DNA from: Allobosea sp.
GTDB taxonomy: Bacteria > Pseudomonadota > Alphaproteobacteria > Rhizobiales > Beijerinckiaceae
Direction of reading: 5' to 3'
Assembly: GCF_017308075.1 (NCBI RefSeq)
Contig: NZ_JAFKFX010000051.1
Span: 1 to 50,095 of the forward strand
DNA length: 50,095 bases
Shown here piece by piece: positions 7,034-17,072 of this stretch. The notes beneath the pieces were generated by a model that saw only the letters and a list, made by a program, of their open reading frames with translations, was not told where the DNA came from and ran no database searches. The first letter of the stretch is position 1. Each line of letters begins with the position of its first letter. Both the position numbers and the translations under genes were made by a program.

Positions 7034-7327
7034 TCAGGCTTTGACGCGAGACAGGTAGTCGGCGTTCGGGCAGAAGGGCGGCGCCTCGCTTCCTGCAGTG
7101 TGATCGAGCCAGTTGCGGCATTCGCCTGCATGCGGACAGGCCAAGCAGCGCCGCGCGGCCGCGGCAAAGGCTACTCCGCGTCCGTCTCTCGCGGCCGCTC
7201 CGGAGGCGGCCCCGGTATGCTCCATCATTTCTCCGAAGAGATGCGCCTGTCTCTGGACGCGCTCGAAGATCGGCCACCAGCGTGACTGGCCTTGTCCCAG
7301 GACTCTCATGAACATGAGCCTCCCCAT
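7034..7327 (-). CDS. DUF6455 family protein
   Basis: A 97-residue protein ending with the family hallmark: RRCLACPHAGECRNWLD, then PPFCPNADYLSRVK, giving four conserved cysteines that may bind metal. The N-terminal part (ERVQRQAHLFGEMMEHTGA) is helical. I place the start at MGRLMFMRV (7327); a frame with no stop runs to 7384, and a later Met at 7315 is possible. DUF6455 proteins are small, widespread in Rhizobia-like bacteria and uncharacterised. The gene points away from the catabolic island and is probably not part of it. Confidence 0.7.
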   Translation of the reverse strand: MGRLMFMRVLGQGQSRWWPIFERVQRQAHLFGEMMEHTGAASGAAARDGRGVAFAAAARRCLACPHAGECRNWLDHTAGSEAPPFCPNADYLSRVKA

Positions 7328-7433
7328 ACCGCGATGATCGGGGAGCGTAGCAGACCGGCCTCCGGGTTCATTGACCGGGAGCAAAGAAAGGCGATGGGCG
7401 GATGTGAGCCGAAAATCCCGAGATTGTCCGAGA

Positions 7434-8234
7434 TCAACGAAATCGACAGCGCCGGTCGCTATATCTCAGCCTTTCCACCGCATCGCGATGATCCTGCGTG
7501 TCGTGAGCCAGCGCCTGCATGGGCGCTGCCATGTCCAGCACGGTATCGAGCCGCGCGGCGCAGGACGACCTGAGCAGGCGCTTGGTCATGCGCACGGCGT
7601 GGCGCGGATTTGTGGCGATGCGGCGGGCAAGTGCCTTGGCCGCCGGCAGGAGTTCCTCCGGCTCGGTGACGGCCGAGACCAGGCCGATGGCGAGCGCCTC
7701 GGCGGCCTCGACCGGGTCGCCGGTCAGGGCCATTTCGCAGGCCTTCGAGAAGCCGACGATGCGGGGCAGCAGCCAACTGCCGCCATCACCGGCGATCAGC
7801 CCGAGTTTGACGAAATTCTCGGCGAAGCGGGCATTGGTCGAGCCTATGCGCAGGTCGCACATCAAGGTCAGGTCGCAGCCGGCGCCCATGGCCGGCCCGT
7901 TCACCGCAGCGATCACCGGCACGTCCAGCGCCTCGAAAGCGAGCGGTAGCCTCTGGATGCCGTTTCGGTAATTGCGGCGGGTGTTCAGCGGGTCGGGATC
8001 GCGCAGGCCACTGCCGGAGCCCATCGCCCGCAGATTACCGCCGGAGGAGAAAGCGCTGCCCGCACCGGTGAGGATCGCGACGCGCACCGCGTCGTCGCGC
8101 TCGAGCCGCTGGAGCGCCGCCAGCAGCGCCTCAACGACATCCGCATCCGAGATCGCGTTACGCGTCTCCGGCCGGTTCAGCGTCAGCAGGCAGATGCCTT
8201 CGGGGTCGACGTCGTAGAGGACTGGTTCAGACAT
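7434..8234 (-). CDS. Enoyl-CoA hydratase/isomerase (crotonase fold)
   Basis: A 266-residue crotonase-family enzyme. LTLNRPETRNAISD (residues 17-30), the first oxyanion-hole segment SAFSSGGNLRAMG, and the second segment AVNGPAMGAGCDLTLMCDLR are intact; the position of the first catalytic Glu of hydratases falls in KLGLIAGDGG, which lacks it, so isomerase or another crotonase reaction is also possible. It binds acyl-CoA thioesters in the cytosol. It is the last gene of the leftward catabolic operon, 42 bases after the nitroreductase. The last residues (RLRYSDRRCRFR) are unlike the family and may be a shifted tail. Confidence 0.85.
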   Translation of the reverse strand: MSEPVLYDVDPEGICLLTLNRPETRNAISDADVVEALLAALQRLERDDAVRVAILTGAGSAFSSGGNLRAMGSGSGLRDPDPLNTRRNYRNGIQRLPLAFEALDVPVIAAVNGPAMGAGCDLTLMCDLRIGSTNARFAENFVKLGLIAGDGGSWLLPRIVGFSKACEMALTGDPVEAAEALAIGLVSAVTEPEELLPAAKALARRIATNPRHAVRMTKRLLRSSCAARLDTVLDMAAPMQALAHDTQDHRDAVERLRYSDRRCRFR

Positions 8235-8276
8235 CGTAGGTTCCGGGTTCGTGGAGACGGAGGGGCGAGGGACAGG

Positions 8277-8966
8277 CTACCAGGCGAAGGAGGCGAACTC
8301 GGACATCGCTGCCCGTTCGGTCCTCGCCGCAATGCAGGGATGGCTGGCATCCCGATAGCCGAGCGACATGCCGCAGAAGAGCGTCCGCCCGTCCGGCACG
8401 CCGAGGAAATCCCTCAGCGTCGCGTTCCAGCTGCCCCAGACCTGCTGCGGGCAGGTGTCGAGCCCCTCCTCGACCGCCAGCAGCATGAGCGATTGCAGGA
8501 ACATGCCGAGATCCGCCCATTGCGGCGGCCCGACCCGGGCGTCGAGATAGAAGAACAGCCCGACCGGCGCGCCAAAGAAGTCGAAATTCCGGCGCAGGAG
8601 TTCGGAGAGGCCGCTGCCGTCCTTGTCGGCGAAGCCGAAGGCCTCGTAACGCAGGCGCCCGGCTGCGGCGCGACGCGCCCGCAGCGGCTCCCAGAGCGGC
8701 GATGGGTAGGAGGCGAATTCGAGCGGCTCGCCCGCGGGGTCGCGCGCGAGCTTCTCGGCGATCAACCGCTTCAGCGCAACGAGGCGCTCGCCACCGACGG
8801 CATAGACGTGCCAGGGCTGGAGATTGCCGGTCGAGGGCGAACGGCGCGCACGATCGAGGATGTCTCGAACTTTGCCTTCGGCGACCGGCCGATCGCTGAA
8901 GGCCCGCACGGACATGCGGCGCTCGATCGCCTCCGACACCGTCACGGAGGTCGCCGGCTCAGCCAT
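8277..8966 (-). CDS. Nitroreductase-family FMN oxidoreductase
   Basis: A 229-residue nitroreductase-fold protein. The FMN phosphate site is RRMSVRAFSDRPV (residues 16-28), followed by RSPSTGNLQPWHVY, which contacts the isoalloxazine ring, and GLDTCPQQVWGSWN near residue 165. CGMSLGYRD near the C terminus is the usual closing motif. Length fits the short group. The ATG at 8966 overlaps the end of the acyl-CoA ligase gene by 8 bases, showing translational coupling. In this operon it may reduce an enoyl-CoA, quinone or unsaturated acid; the substrate cannot be read from the sequence. Confidence 0.85.
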   Translation of the reverse strand: MAEPATSVTVSEAIERRMSVRAFSDRPVAEGKVRDILDRARRSPSTGNLQPWHVYAVGGERLVALKRLIAEKLARDPAGEPLEFASYPSPLWEPLRARRAAAGRLRYEAFGFADKDGSGLSELLRRNFDFFGAPVGLFFYLDARVGPPQWADLGMFLQSLMLLAVEEGLDTCPQQVWGSWNATLRDFLGVPDGRTLFCGMSLGYRDASHPCIAARTERAAMSEFASFAW

Positions 8967-10533
8967 GGCCGGACTTCCCCGCATCGCCCCCGGCCGTCGC
9001 TTCCCTGTCGGCGACCAGCGTCCGCAGCTCGGTCTTGAGGATCTTGCCATAGGAGTTCTTTGGTAAGGCTTCGAAGAAGAGGTAGTGCTTCGGCCGCTTG
9101 AAGCGGGCGATGTGCTCATCGCAGAGCCGGTCGAGTTCGGTCCGATCGATCGTCGCGCGATTGCGCACGCTCACTGCGGCCACGACCTCCTCGCCCCAGT
9201 CGGCATGCCGGCGGCCGAGCACAGCGACCTCGGCGACATCCGGGTGGCGCAGCAGCACCTCCTCGACCTCGCGCGGGTAGATGTTGACGCCGCCGGAGAT
9301 GATGACGTCCTTCGAGCGATCCTTGAGCGTCAGCAGGCCGCCCTCGTCGAGCGAGCCGAGATCGCCGGTATGAAGCCAGCCATCGCGCAGCGCCGCCCCC
9401 GTGGCCTGCGGATTGTTCCAGTAGCCGCTCATCACGCTGTCGCCACGCACCAGCACCTCGCCGACCGCGCCGGTGGGGAGCGACTGGCCGTCTTCGCCGG
9501 CTATGCGCAGTGACACGATCGCCTGCGCATAGCCGACCGAGCCGAGCCGGTGGTCGAGCTGCCCGTCGCCGGGGTCGGCGTGCAGGCTGCGTGGCAGGAC
9601 GGTGATCGTCATCGGGCTCTCGCCCTGGCCGTAGATCTGGACGAGGCGCTGGCCGAAGACCTCCAGCGCCCGCCGGCTGTCCTCGACATACATCGGGCCG
9701 CCGCCATAGATGATCGTCTTCAGGCCGCGTCGTTCGGCATCGCCGATCACGCCGGCATTCATCAGCCGTGTCACGATGGTCGGCGCCGCGAAGAAGGCGC
9801 AGCCGCGATGGGCCCGCAGCAGCGCGGCGAGTTCCACCGGGTCGAAGCGCCCGCTTTCCGGCACGACCTGCGCCGCCATCGCCGCGACATGCGGAATGGC
9901 GTAGATGCCCGAGCCATGCGAGAGCGGCGCCGGATGCAGGATGCAGTCTCCCGGCGCGACATGATCGACTTCCGAAAGGTAGCCGCTGGTCATCGCCATC
10001 AGGTTGCGATGGGAGAGCACGGCTCCCTTCGAGCGCCCGGTCGTGCCGCTGGTATAGAATAGCCAGGCTGGGTCGCCGGCCTCGACCTCCCGCTGCGCCG
10101 CTTCGTCGAAGCCGGCGAGTTCGCTCGCCTCGATCTCGTCGGCCGGCAGCACCAGAGGCACCCGCTGCTGCATGAAGCCGAGCGCGTCCGCGACCGTCGC
10201 CGAAAGGTCGGCCGTGACGAAGACCAGGCTGGCGCCGGAATCGTCGAGGATATGGGCGATCTCGCGGGCATGCAGCTTGGCATTGACCGGTACGGTGACC
10301 AGCCCGGCGCGCCAGCAGGCGAACAGCAAGGCGAGATAGGCCGGGCAGTTGCGCATCACCAGCGCGACACGGTCGCCGGGCCCGAGGCCATGGCGCGCGA
10401 CCAGGCCGGCGGCGATCCGCGCCGAGTGCGAGGCCAGCTCACGATAGCGCCAGACCGGCCGCTCGCCCTCGAAGACGGCGACCCGGTCGGGCCGGACCTT
10501 TGCGGCGCGGATGAGGAGCGAGGCGATGTTCAT
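8959..10533 (-). CDS. AMP-forming acyl-CoA synthetase (ligase)
   Basis: A 524-residue ANL-superfamily enzyme that activates a carboxylate to its CoA thioester through an acyl-adenylate. The P-loop-like motif is YTSGTTGRSKGA (160-171), the ATP motif IYGQGESPMT lies near 315, TGDLGSLDEGG and DRSKDVIISGGVNIYPREVE form the hinge, and the catalytic lysine is K497 in NSYGKILK. It is the medium/long-chain or feruloyl-type group. The gene starts 3 bases after the livF stop and overlaps the nitroreductase, so it is tightly coupled to the importer, suggesting it activates the imported acid. Confidence 0.9.
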   Translation of the reverse strand: MNIASLLIRAAKVRPDRVAVFEGERPVWRYRELASHSARIAAGLVARHGLGPGDRVALVMRNCPAYLALLFACWRAGLVTVPVNAKLHAREIAHILDDSGASLVFVTADLSATVADALGFMQQRVPLVLPADEIEASELAGFDEAAQREVEAGDPAWLFYTSGTTGRSKGAVLSHRNLMAMTSGYLSEVDHVAPGDCILHPAPLSHGSGIYAIPHVAAMAAQVVPESGRFDPVELAALLRAHRGCAFFAAPTIVTRLMNAGVIGDAERRGLKTIIYGGGPMYVEDSRRALEVFGQRLVQIYGQGESPMTITVLPRSLHADPGDGQLDHRLGSVGYAQAIVSLRIAGEDGQSLPTGAVGEVLVRGDSVMSGYWNNPQATGAALRDGWLHTGDLGSLDEGGLLTLKDRSKDVIISGGVNIYPREVEEVLLRHPDVAEVAVLGRRHADWGEEVVAAVSVRNRATIDRTELDRLCDEHIARFKRPKHYLFFEALPKNSYGKILKTELRTLVADREATAGGDAGKSGHG

Positions 10534-10536
10534 TGG

Positions 10537-11243
<707 letters not shown>

Positions 11244-11247
<4 letters not shown>

Positions 11248-11975
11248 GACACGGCACTCCCGAGATAGGCTTCCTGCACCCGGGCATCGGCCAGCACCGC
11301 GCGGGTGGTGCCACTCGCCAGCATCTCGCCGAAATTGAGCACGATGGCGTTGCCGCAGAGCTGGCTGATGATCGGTACGGAATGCTCCACCATGAGGATG
11401 GTGACGCCCTCTGCATTGATGCGCCGGATCTGGTCGCACAGGGCGGCAGCTTCCGTCGCCGTGAGCCCGGCAAGCATCTCGTCGAGCAGCAGAAGCCGTG
11501 GCTCCGTGGCGATGGCGCGCGCGATCTCGAGGCGGCGCATCTCGGCGACGCTGAGCCGCTCGGCATCGAGATCGGCGAGGTGATCCATGCCGATCCGCCT
11601 CAACGCCAGATGCGCGTGATGCTCGGCGTCAGCGGAGGCCGGATGTCGGCCGAAGGCGGCGACCTTGACGTTCTCCAGAACGCTCATCCCCTGGAAGGGC
11701 CGCACGATCTGGAAGGTCCGGGCGAGGCCGAGCCGGCAAATATCATGCGGGCGCATGCCGTCGATCCGCCGGCCGTCGAGATGCACGGCGCCGGAGGAGA
11801 GCGGGAGCAGGCCGGACAGGCAGTTGAACAGCGTGGTCTTGCCCGCTCCGTTCGGCCCGATGATGCCGAAGATCTCGCCCGGCATCACCTCGAAGCTGAC
11901 ATCCGATACCGCCTTGAGGCCGCCGAACGACTTGCCGAGCCCGGTGACCGCGAGCAGAGGCTGCTGTGTGCTCAC
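11244..11975 (-). CDS. livG: Branched-chain-amino-acid-type ABC importer ATPase LivG
   Basis: A 243-residue ATPase. Walker A GPNGAGKTT (40-48), the LivG-type insert (RTFQIVRPFQGMSVLENV), Walker B RLLLLDEMLAGL and H-loop ILMVEHSVP. The signature reads LSVAEMR (141-147) rather than LSGGQ; relatives in LivG-like sets often have degenerate signatures, but the Gly-Gly pair is missing here. It overlaps livM by 4 bases and livF by 4, so all three are translated together. Confidence 0.9.
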
Positions 11976-12982
11976 TGTGCAGCCTCCATGGCGAGAGCCT
12001 TGGCATCTGCGGCCGGCTTCTCCGGCGCCCGTCGCCGCAGGCGCGCCGCCAGCACACCGCCGAGGCCCTGCGGCAGCAGCAGCGCCAGCACGATCAGCAA
12101 CAGCGCATAGGCGACGATGTTGACGCCGTGGAAACCGGAGCCGAGATAGTTCCGCAACAATTCGCCGGCCGGGATCAGCAAGGCGGCGCCGAGCAGCGGG
12201 CCCCAGAGCAGCCCGAGGCCGCCGATGATGCCGAAGACGAGGAGCTGGATCGAGAGTTCCACGCCCAGCGTCGAGCGCGGATCGACGAAGGCGAAGGTAT
12301 TGGCGAAGATCGCACCACCGATCGCGGTCACGACGGCGCTGAGTGCGAAAACCAGCAGCTTGTAGCGCATGGCCGGCACGCCGAGAGCTTCCGCCGCGCC
12401 CTCATTGTCGCGCAGCGCACGCCAGTAATAGCCCGGCCGCGCCGTGAGCACGGCCTGCGAAATGAAGAGCGTCAGCGCCAGGAAGCCGACGATGATCAGG
12501 CCATAGGGCCATTTATGGTCGAACTGCAGATAACGCAGTGCGTCCGGGGACGAGGGCAGCATCATGCCGTCGGAGCGGCCGAGCCAGAGCGTCGCCGAGA
12601 CGAGCAGGAAGGCGACCTCGCTGAAGGCGAGGGTCGCGATCGAGAAGAAATAGCCGCGCAGGCCATAGCGGAAGCAGAGCAGGCCGATGAAGAGCGCGCT
12701 CGCCAGCGCCAGCAGGGCGGCGATCGGCCAGGTCGCGAGCGGACCCAGCCCGAAGCCGACCTGTCCGTAGGCGACGGTGTAGGCGCCGATGCCGAAGAAC
12801 AGCGAGTGGCCGAGCGAGACCAGGCCGGTAAAGCCCGCCATCAGGTTCCAGGCGACGGCAACGGTGCCGATCAGCCCAACCATGATGAAGATCTCCATGA
12901 AATACGGATCGCTGAGGCTGGCGCAGAACGCCGCGATGGCGAGCAGGGTCGGCACCAGAGCGGGAAGGAAGCGACGAAGCAT
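11972..12982 (-). CDS. livM: Liv-type ABC importer permease LivM
   Basis: A 336-residue inner-membrane permease with about ten hydrophobic segments. The family hallmark GFTGLVSLGHSLFFGIGAYT is at about residues 51-70, followed by YFFSIATLAFSEV and the EAA-like loop GGAIFANTFAFVDP. It ends in a short basic and Ala-rich tail. It shares one base with the livH stop codon and 4 bases with livG. Together with LivH it forms the channel. Confidence 0.9.
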   Translation of the reverse strand: MLRRFLPALVPTLLAIAAFCASLSDPYFMEIFIMVGLIGTVAVAWNLMAGFTGLVSLGHSLFFGIGAYTVAYGQVGFGLGPLATWPIAALLALASALFIGLLCFRYGLRGYFFSIATLAFSEVAFLLVSATLWLGRSDGMMLPSSPDALRYLQFDHKWPYGLIIVGFLALTLFISQAVLTARPGYYWRALRDNEGAAEALGVPAMRYKLLVFALSAVVTAIGGAIFANTFAFVDPRSTLGVELSIQLLVFGIIGGLGLLWGPLLGAALLIPAGELLRNYLGSGFHGVNIVAYALLLIVLALLLPQGLGGVLAARLRRRAPEKPAADAKALAMEAAQ

Positions 12983-13857
12983 CAGCGCGATCCTCCCGCG
13001 GGGACGAGACCTTCCGGCCGCAGCAGCATGACCAGGATCAACAGCGCGAACGGCACCGCGGCGGCAACCGAGGCGGTCAGCCAGGAGGCGGCGAGGCTTT
13101 CGGCGACGCCGACCAGCAGCGCGCCGATCAGCACGCCGCCGAAGGAGCCCATGCCGCCGACGATGACGATCACGAAGGCCTTCAGCGTGAAGAGCTGGCC
13201 GACATGCGGGTTGACATAGAGCGCCGAGACCATCAGCGGCCCAGCGATGCCGAGCGTGCCGAGCCCGATCGCCATCGCCCAGCGATAAGTGCCGCTGATG
13301 TCGATGCCGGACAGCGCCGCCCCGTCGCGCGACTGCGAGACGACGCGCATGATGAGGCCGAGATCGGTCTTGCGCAGGGTCAGGTAGAACAGGCCGAGCA
13401 GGATCACCGAGGCAAGCGCGGCGATCGCCTGCGGCATCTGGATCAGCACGGGGCCGAGCCAGATGCTGGCGGTGGAGCGCTCCTGCGTCACCAGCAGGTT
13501 ATCGGCCTTGAAAACGACGAGCGCGAGATATTGCAACAGGAGCGACAGGCCGAGCGTCACCGCCATCTGGTTGATCTCCGGCACCTTGAGCGCCGGGCGG
13601 ATCAAGCCGTCGAAGAGCAGATAGCCCATCAGCATAAGCACCGGAGCGACCAGGAAGACCGCGAGGATCGGGTCGACGCCGAGGAAGGTGAAGGCGAGAT
13701 AGCCGCCATACATGGCGAGCATCAGGAATTCGCCATGGGCGAAGTTGACGATGCGCATGACGCCGAAGACCAGCGTCAGCCCCACGGCGACGAGCGCGTA
13801 GATCGCCCCGTTGGTCAGCCCGCTGAGCAGGGCCTGGAGGAAGATTGTGCTCGACAT
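12982..13857 (-). CDS. livH: Liv-type ABC importer permease LivH
   Basis: A 291-residue permease starting MSSTIFLQALLSGLTNGAIY, with VGLTLVFGVMRIVNFAHGEF at about residues 30-49, the LivH hallmark, and GGMGSFGGVLIGALLVGVAE near 225-244 as the coupling loop. Eight or so membrane segments. The start at 13857 was preferred over one 30 bases upstream because the extra residues (MAEARRARSR) are absent from the family. It lies 60 bases after livK, the usual place for an mRNA processing site that allows the binding protein to be made in excess; I see no clear hairpin. Confidence 0.9.
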   Translation of the reverse strand: MSSTIFLQALLSGLTNGAIYALVAVGLTLVFGVMRIVNFAHGEFLMLAMYGGYLAFTFLGVDPILAVFLVAPVLMLMGYLLFDGLIRPALKVPEINQMAVTLGLSLLLQYLALVVFKADNLLVTQERSTASIWLGPVLIQMPQAIAALASVILLGLFYLTLRKTDLGLIMRVVSQSRDGAALSGIDISGTYRWAMAIGLGTLGIAGPLMVSALYVNPHVGQLFTLKAFVIVIVGGMGSFGGVLIGALLVGVAESLAASWLTASVAAAVPFALLILVMLLRPEGLVPAGGSR

Positions 13858-13917
13858 GCGACTCCTCGCGCGGCGCGCCTCCGCCATTGCCGGCGAAGGC
13901 GCGGCTGGGCGTAATGA

Positions 13918-15138
13918 TCAGCCCTGGACGGGCGCCGGCGGACGAACGGCGACTGCCTCCGGCCAGACCGTGACGAACTTGCCGTCGATCGCCTGGACGA
14001 TCACGCAGGTCGCGGGCGACTGGCCCTGCTCGTCGAAGGAGAGCACGGGGGCCGGCAACACCGCCGCTGGACCATCGGTGATCTTCAGCGAGGTCAGCGC
14101 CTCGCGGATCGCGTTGCGGTCGGTCGACTTGGCGGCGTCCGCCGCGAGCGCCAGCGCATAGGTCGCGACGAAGGCCTGGGCCTGGTTGCTGAGCGGCGTC
14201 TCGCCGGGATGCGCCTCGGCGAAGGCCTTCACGAAGGCCAGGCTGGCGGGCTTGTTGAGGTCCGGCGACCATTCGACGACGCCGAAGGTGCGGTCGCTCG
14301 GCTTGCCGGCGGCGAGCACCGTCTGGTTCACATGCGCGCCGCCAAAGCCGACATAGAGCGGCCGGAAGTTCTGCGCGGCGAGCGCGCGCAGCAGCACCGT
14401 CGAATCCTCGGCATAGGCGCAGGTCAGCAGCCCGTCGGCGCCGCTGGTGCGCAGCTTGGTCGCGATGGTGCTGAAGTCCGGCGTGCCGGTGCGGAAGGTC
14501 TCGTCCGCCACGATCGGATAGCCGCGCCCCGGCATGACGGAGGTGTAGTTGGTGCGCACTGCCTGGCCGGCCGGCCCGTCCTCGGTCGCGAGCGCGAGCT
14601 TGGCGACGGGAACGCCCTTCGACTTCTGATAGTCGAGGAAGTCGGCGATATAGCCACCGAACCACTTCGCCTTCACCGCCGTGCGGAAAACGTATTTCAT
14701 GCCTTGCTCGGTCAGCGCGTCGTTGACGGCGCTGGTGATCATGAAGGGCGTGCGGTTGCGATCGGCGATCTGCGCCGCGGGGATCGTCGTCGCGGAGGCC
14801 CAGGCTCCGGTCAGGGCGCTCACCCGCTCGCGGCTGATCAGGCGTTCCGCCTCGGCGCGCGAAACCTCGGGCTTCGACTGGATATCGGTGACGATGAGCT
14901 CGAGCTTGGCGCCGCCGAGCGATTTGATGCCGCCCGACTCATTGATCATCTTGGCCGCGAGCTGATGCGCCTTGAGCATGCGGATACCGTCCGAGGCATG
15001 GACACCGGTCGTCGGCACGAGCACGCCGATCTTCAGCGCCTCCGTCGCGGCGCGCCCGCGCGAGGGGATGATGGCGGGCATCGCGATCGCAGCTCCCATC
15101 AGAAGGGTCTGCCGGCGATCGATCGTGAACTTCGTCAT
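13918..15138 (-). CDS. livK: Periplasmic substrate-binding protein, LivK/ANF-receptor type
   Basis: A 406-residue type I periplasmic binding protein. The signal peptide has twin arginines (RRQTLLMG, R8-R9), a hydrophobic run and RGRAAT as cleavage region, so Tat export is possible. The mature part opens with LKIGVLVPTTGVHASDG, the fold's first strand, and carries INESGGIKSLGG and ELIVTDIQSKPEVSRAEAERL. Binding residues differ from amino-acid-binding LivJ/LivK (no clear YTSG pocket), in line with another ligand. It begins the transport half of the leftward operon, 70 bases after the alcohol dehydrogenase gene. Confidence 0.9.
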   Translation of the reverse strand: MTKFTIDRRQTLLMGAAIAMPAIIPSRGRAATEALKIGVLVPTTGVHASDGIRMLKAHQLAAKMINESGGIKSLGGAKLELIVTDIQSKPEVSRAEAERLISRERVSALTGAWASATTIPAAQIADRNRTPFMITSAVNDALTEQGMKYVFRTAVKAKWFGGYIADFLDYQKSKGVPVAKLALATEDGPAGQAVRTNYTSVMPGRGYPIVADETFRTGTPDFSTIATKLRTSGADGLLTCAYAEDSTVLLRALAAQNFRPLYVGFGGAHVNQTVLAAGKPSDRTFGVVEWSPDLNKPASLAFVKAFAEAHPGETPLSNQAQAFVATYALALAADAAKSTDRNAIREALTSLKITDGPAAVLPAPVLSFDEQGQSPATCVIVQAIDGKFVTVWPEAVAVRPPAPVQG

Positions 15139-15207
15139 GATTGCGTTCCCTCTCTCGTGAATGCGGCGGCGGGTTCTGCTGCCCGCCGCTCGGTTCGGAT
15201 CTTCAGC

Positions 15208-16260
15208 TCATGGACACAGCACGGCGCGACCGACGAAGCGGCCCTCGCGCAGTCCGAGCAGCGCGTCATTGGCGGCTTCGAGCGGCAGCCGGGTGACCGG
15301 GATCGGCGCGATCTTGCCCTCGCGTGCAAGCGCGACGAGCTCGCGCAGTTCGGCGAGGTTGCCGACCAGGCTGCCCTGGATACGGGCTGCCTTCATCGGG
15401 ATCAGCGGCAGCGACCAGGGCGCGGTTCCGCCGAAGAGCCCGACGATGACGAGCGTGCCGCCCTTGGCCAGGGCATCGAAGCCGAGCGCGGCCGACTTCT
15501 CGTTGCCGACGAGGTCCACGGCCGATTGAGCGGGACCGCCGATCGCCGCTGCGATCTGCGCGAGCGCATCGGGAGCGGCGCCGTCGATCGCGGCGAGAGC
15601 CCCGGCCTCCAGGGCCGAGGCCCGCTTGGCCGGATCGAGATCGACGAGCACGGCGCCCACGCCGCCAAGCGCGCGCAGGATCTGGATGCACATCAGCCCC
15701 AGCCCGCCGGCGCCGATGACCAGGACCGGCTGGCGCGTGATCTGATCGCCGAGCTTCTTCAGGGCGCTATAGGTCGTCACGCCCGAGCAGGCGAGAGGGG
15801 CGACCTGTGCCGGATCGAGATCGCCGATCGGCAGGAGATAGCGCGCATCCGGCACGCGCAGATATTCGGCATAGCCGCCGTCGCGATGGACGCCGAGATA
15901 GCCCGCCTTGGCGCAATAGTTCTCGAACCCGTCCCGGCAGGTCTGGCATTGGCCGCAACCGATCCAGGGATAGGCGAGGCAGCGCTCGCCGATGCCGACC
16001 CCCTCGACCTCTGGCCCGAGCGCAACCACCTCGCCGACGGTCTCGTGCCCCATCGTGATCGGCAGGGCGACGCCGCGATCCTTGAGCGAAAGCTTGCGGC
16101 CGGCGCCGAGGTCGTAACCGCCTTCCCAGAGATGAATGTCGCTATGGCAGACGCCGGCCGCCTTGACCTTGATCACCACCTCGCGACCGACCGGGACCGG
16201 CTGCGGCTTCTCCGCCGCCGCCAGCGGCGCGCCGAATTCCTCGATGCAGAAAAAGCGCAT
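15208..16260 (-). CDS. Zinc-dependent alcohol dehydrogenase (MDR family)
   Basis: A 350-residue medium-chain dehydrogenase. Catalytic zinc ligands are C38 (CHSDIHLWEGG), H72-E73 (MGHETVGEV) and a Cys near 152 (PLACSGVTTYSAL). The structural zinc site is complete, with cysteines at 102, 105, 108 and 116. The NAD-binding motif VIGAGGLGL lies near 177 and VLVDLDP ends the second strand with Asp, indicating NAD preference. It oxidises a primary or secondary alcohol to an aldehyde or ketone, fitting with the aldehyde dehydrogenase gene of the same operon. Confidence 0.9.
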   Translation of the reverse strand: MRFFCIEEFGAPLAAAEKPQPVPVGREVVIKVKAAGVCHSDIHLWEGGYDLGAGRKLSLKDRGVALPITMGHETVGEVVALGPEVEGVGIGERCLAYPWIGCGQCQTCRDGFENYCAKAGYLGVHRDGGYAEYLRVPDARYLLPIGDLDPAQVAPLACSGVTTYSALKKLGDQITRQPVLVIGAGGLGLMCIQILRALGGVGAVLVDLDPAKRASALEAGALAAIDGAAPDALAQIAAAIGGPAQSAVDLVGNEKSAALGFDALAKGGTLVIVGLFGGTAPWSLPLIPMKAARIQGSLVGNLAELRELVALAREGKIAPIPVTRLPLEAANDALLGLREGRFVGRAVLCP

Positions 16261-16281
16261 GGCCGGCTCCGTTCCCTTCTT

Positions 16282-17052
16282 TCAGCGCGCCGTGAAGCCG
16301 CCATCGACCGGCAGAGCGACGCCGGTGACGAAGGAGGCATCGTCAGAGGCGAGCCAGAGCGCCGCATGGGCGATCTCTTCGGGACGACAGAGCCGTCCGA
16401 GCGGCACGGCTGCGAGCAGCTTCTTCTCGTTAGCTGCGGCTTCCGCGAGATCGCCGGAGCGGCTGGTGAAATTGGTCGCCATCGGCGTATCGGTCAGCCC
16501 GGGACAGATCACGTTCACGCGGACCTTGTCGGGCGCGAAGGTCTGGGCGAGCGATTTGGTCAGACCGACCACCGCGAATTTGCCGGCTGAATAAACCGGA
16601 CTGAACATCGAGCCAACCAGCCCCGAGACCGAGGCTGTGAAGATCAGCGAGCCGCCGCCGCGCTTGCGCATATGCTTGATGACCTCGCCCGCGGCCAGGG
16701 CGGCCGAGTCGACATTCAGCGCCATTGCGCGGCCATAGGCGGCAAGGTCGAGATCCTCGATGCCGGCCGGCCCGGGAATGCCGGCATGGGCCCACATCAC
16801 GTCGATGCCGCCCAGGCGCGCCGCCGCTTCGTGGACGGAACTGCGCATGACTTCCTGGCGCGAAAGATCGGCCTGCAGCGTCTCGACGCTCTGCCCTCGC
16901 CCCCTCGCCTCTTCGGCGAGCTTTGCCAAAGCCGCCGCGTTGACGTCGATGGCGAGCACCTTCGCGCCTTCGCGCAGGAAGAGCTCGACGCCCGCCTTCC
17001 CCATTCCCGACGCCGCCGCCGTGACGACGGCGAGCTTCCCAGCCAGACGCAT
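16282..17052 (-). CDS. Short-chain dehydrogenase/reductase
   Basis: A 256-residue classical SDR. TAAASGMG (11-18) is the glycine-rich cofactor loop, D37 after VLAID suggests NAD, N113 and S141/S143 with Y154 and K158 (YSAGK) form the active site. The usual NNAG motif reads AHAG (89-91 region), a variation seen in some SDRs. PGLTDTPMATNFTSR and the C-terminal VALPVDGGFTAR are typical. It would oxidise a hydroxyl group of the pathway intermediate, perhaps a 3-hydroxyacyl-CoA; substrate is not predictable. It lies between the aldehyde and alcohol dehydrogenase genes with gaps near 20 bases. Confidence 0.9.
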   Translation of the reverse strand: MRLAGKLAVVTAAASGMGKAGVELFLREGAKVLAIDVNAAALAKLAEEARGRGQSVETLQADLSRQEVMRSSVHEAAARLGGIDVMWAHAGIPGPAGIEDLDLAAYGRAMALNVDSAALAAGEVIKHMRKRGGGSLIFTASVSGLVGSMFSPVYSAGKFAVVGLTKSLAQTFAPDKVRVNVICPGLTDTPMATNFTSRSGDLAEAAANEKKLLAAVPLGRLCRPEEIAHAALWLASDDASFVTGVALPVDGGFTAR

Positions 17053-17072
17053 GTTCGTTTCCTCCGCAGATC

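Noticed and set aside
11966-13914. Long plus-strand frames (417 and 236 residues) opposite livM and livH
   Set aside because: Rich in Glu, Gln, Arg and Asp with no domain; mirror images of the hydrophobic permease genes.
14209-16590. A 793-residue open frame on the plus strand
   Set aside because: It is antisense to the livK, alcohol dehydrogenase and SDR genes, which have complete family motifs. The composition is Arg/Gly/Asp-rich as expected for a codon-position shadow in GC-rich DNA.
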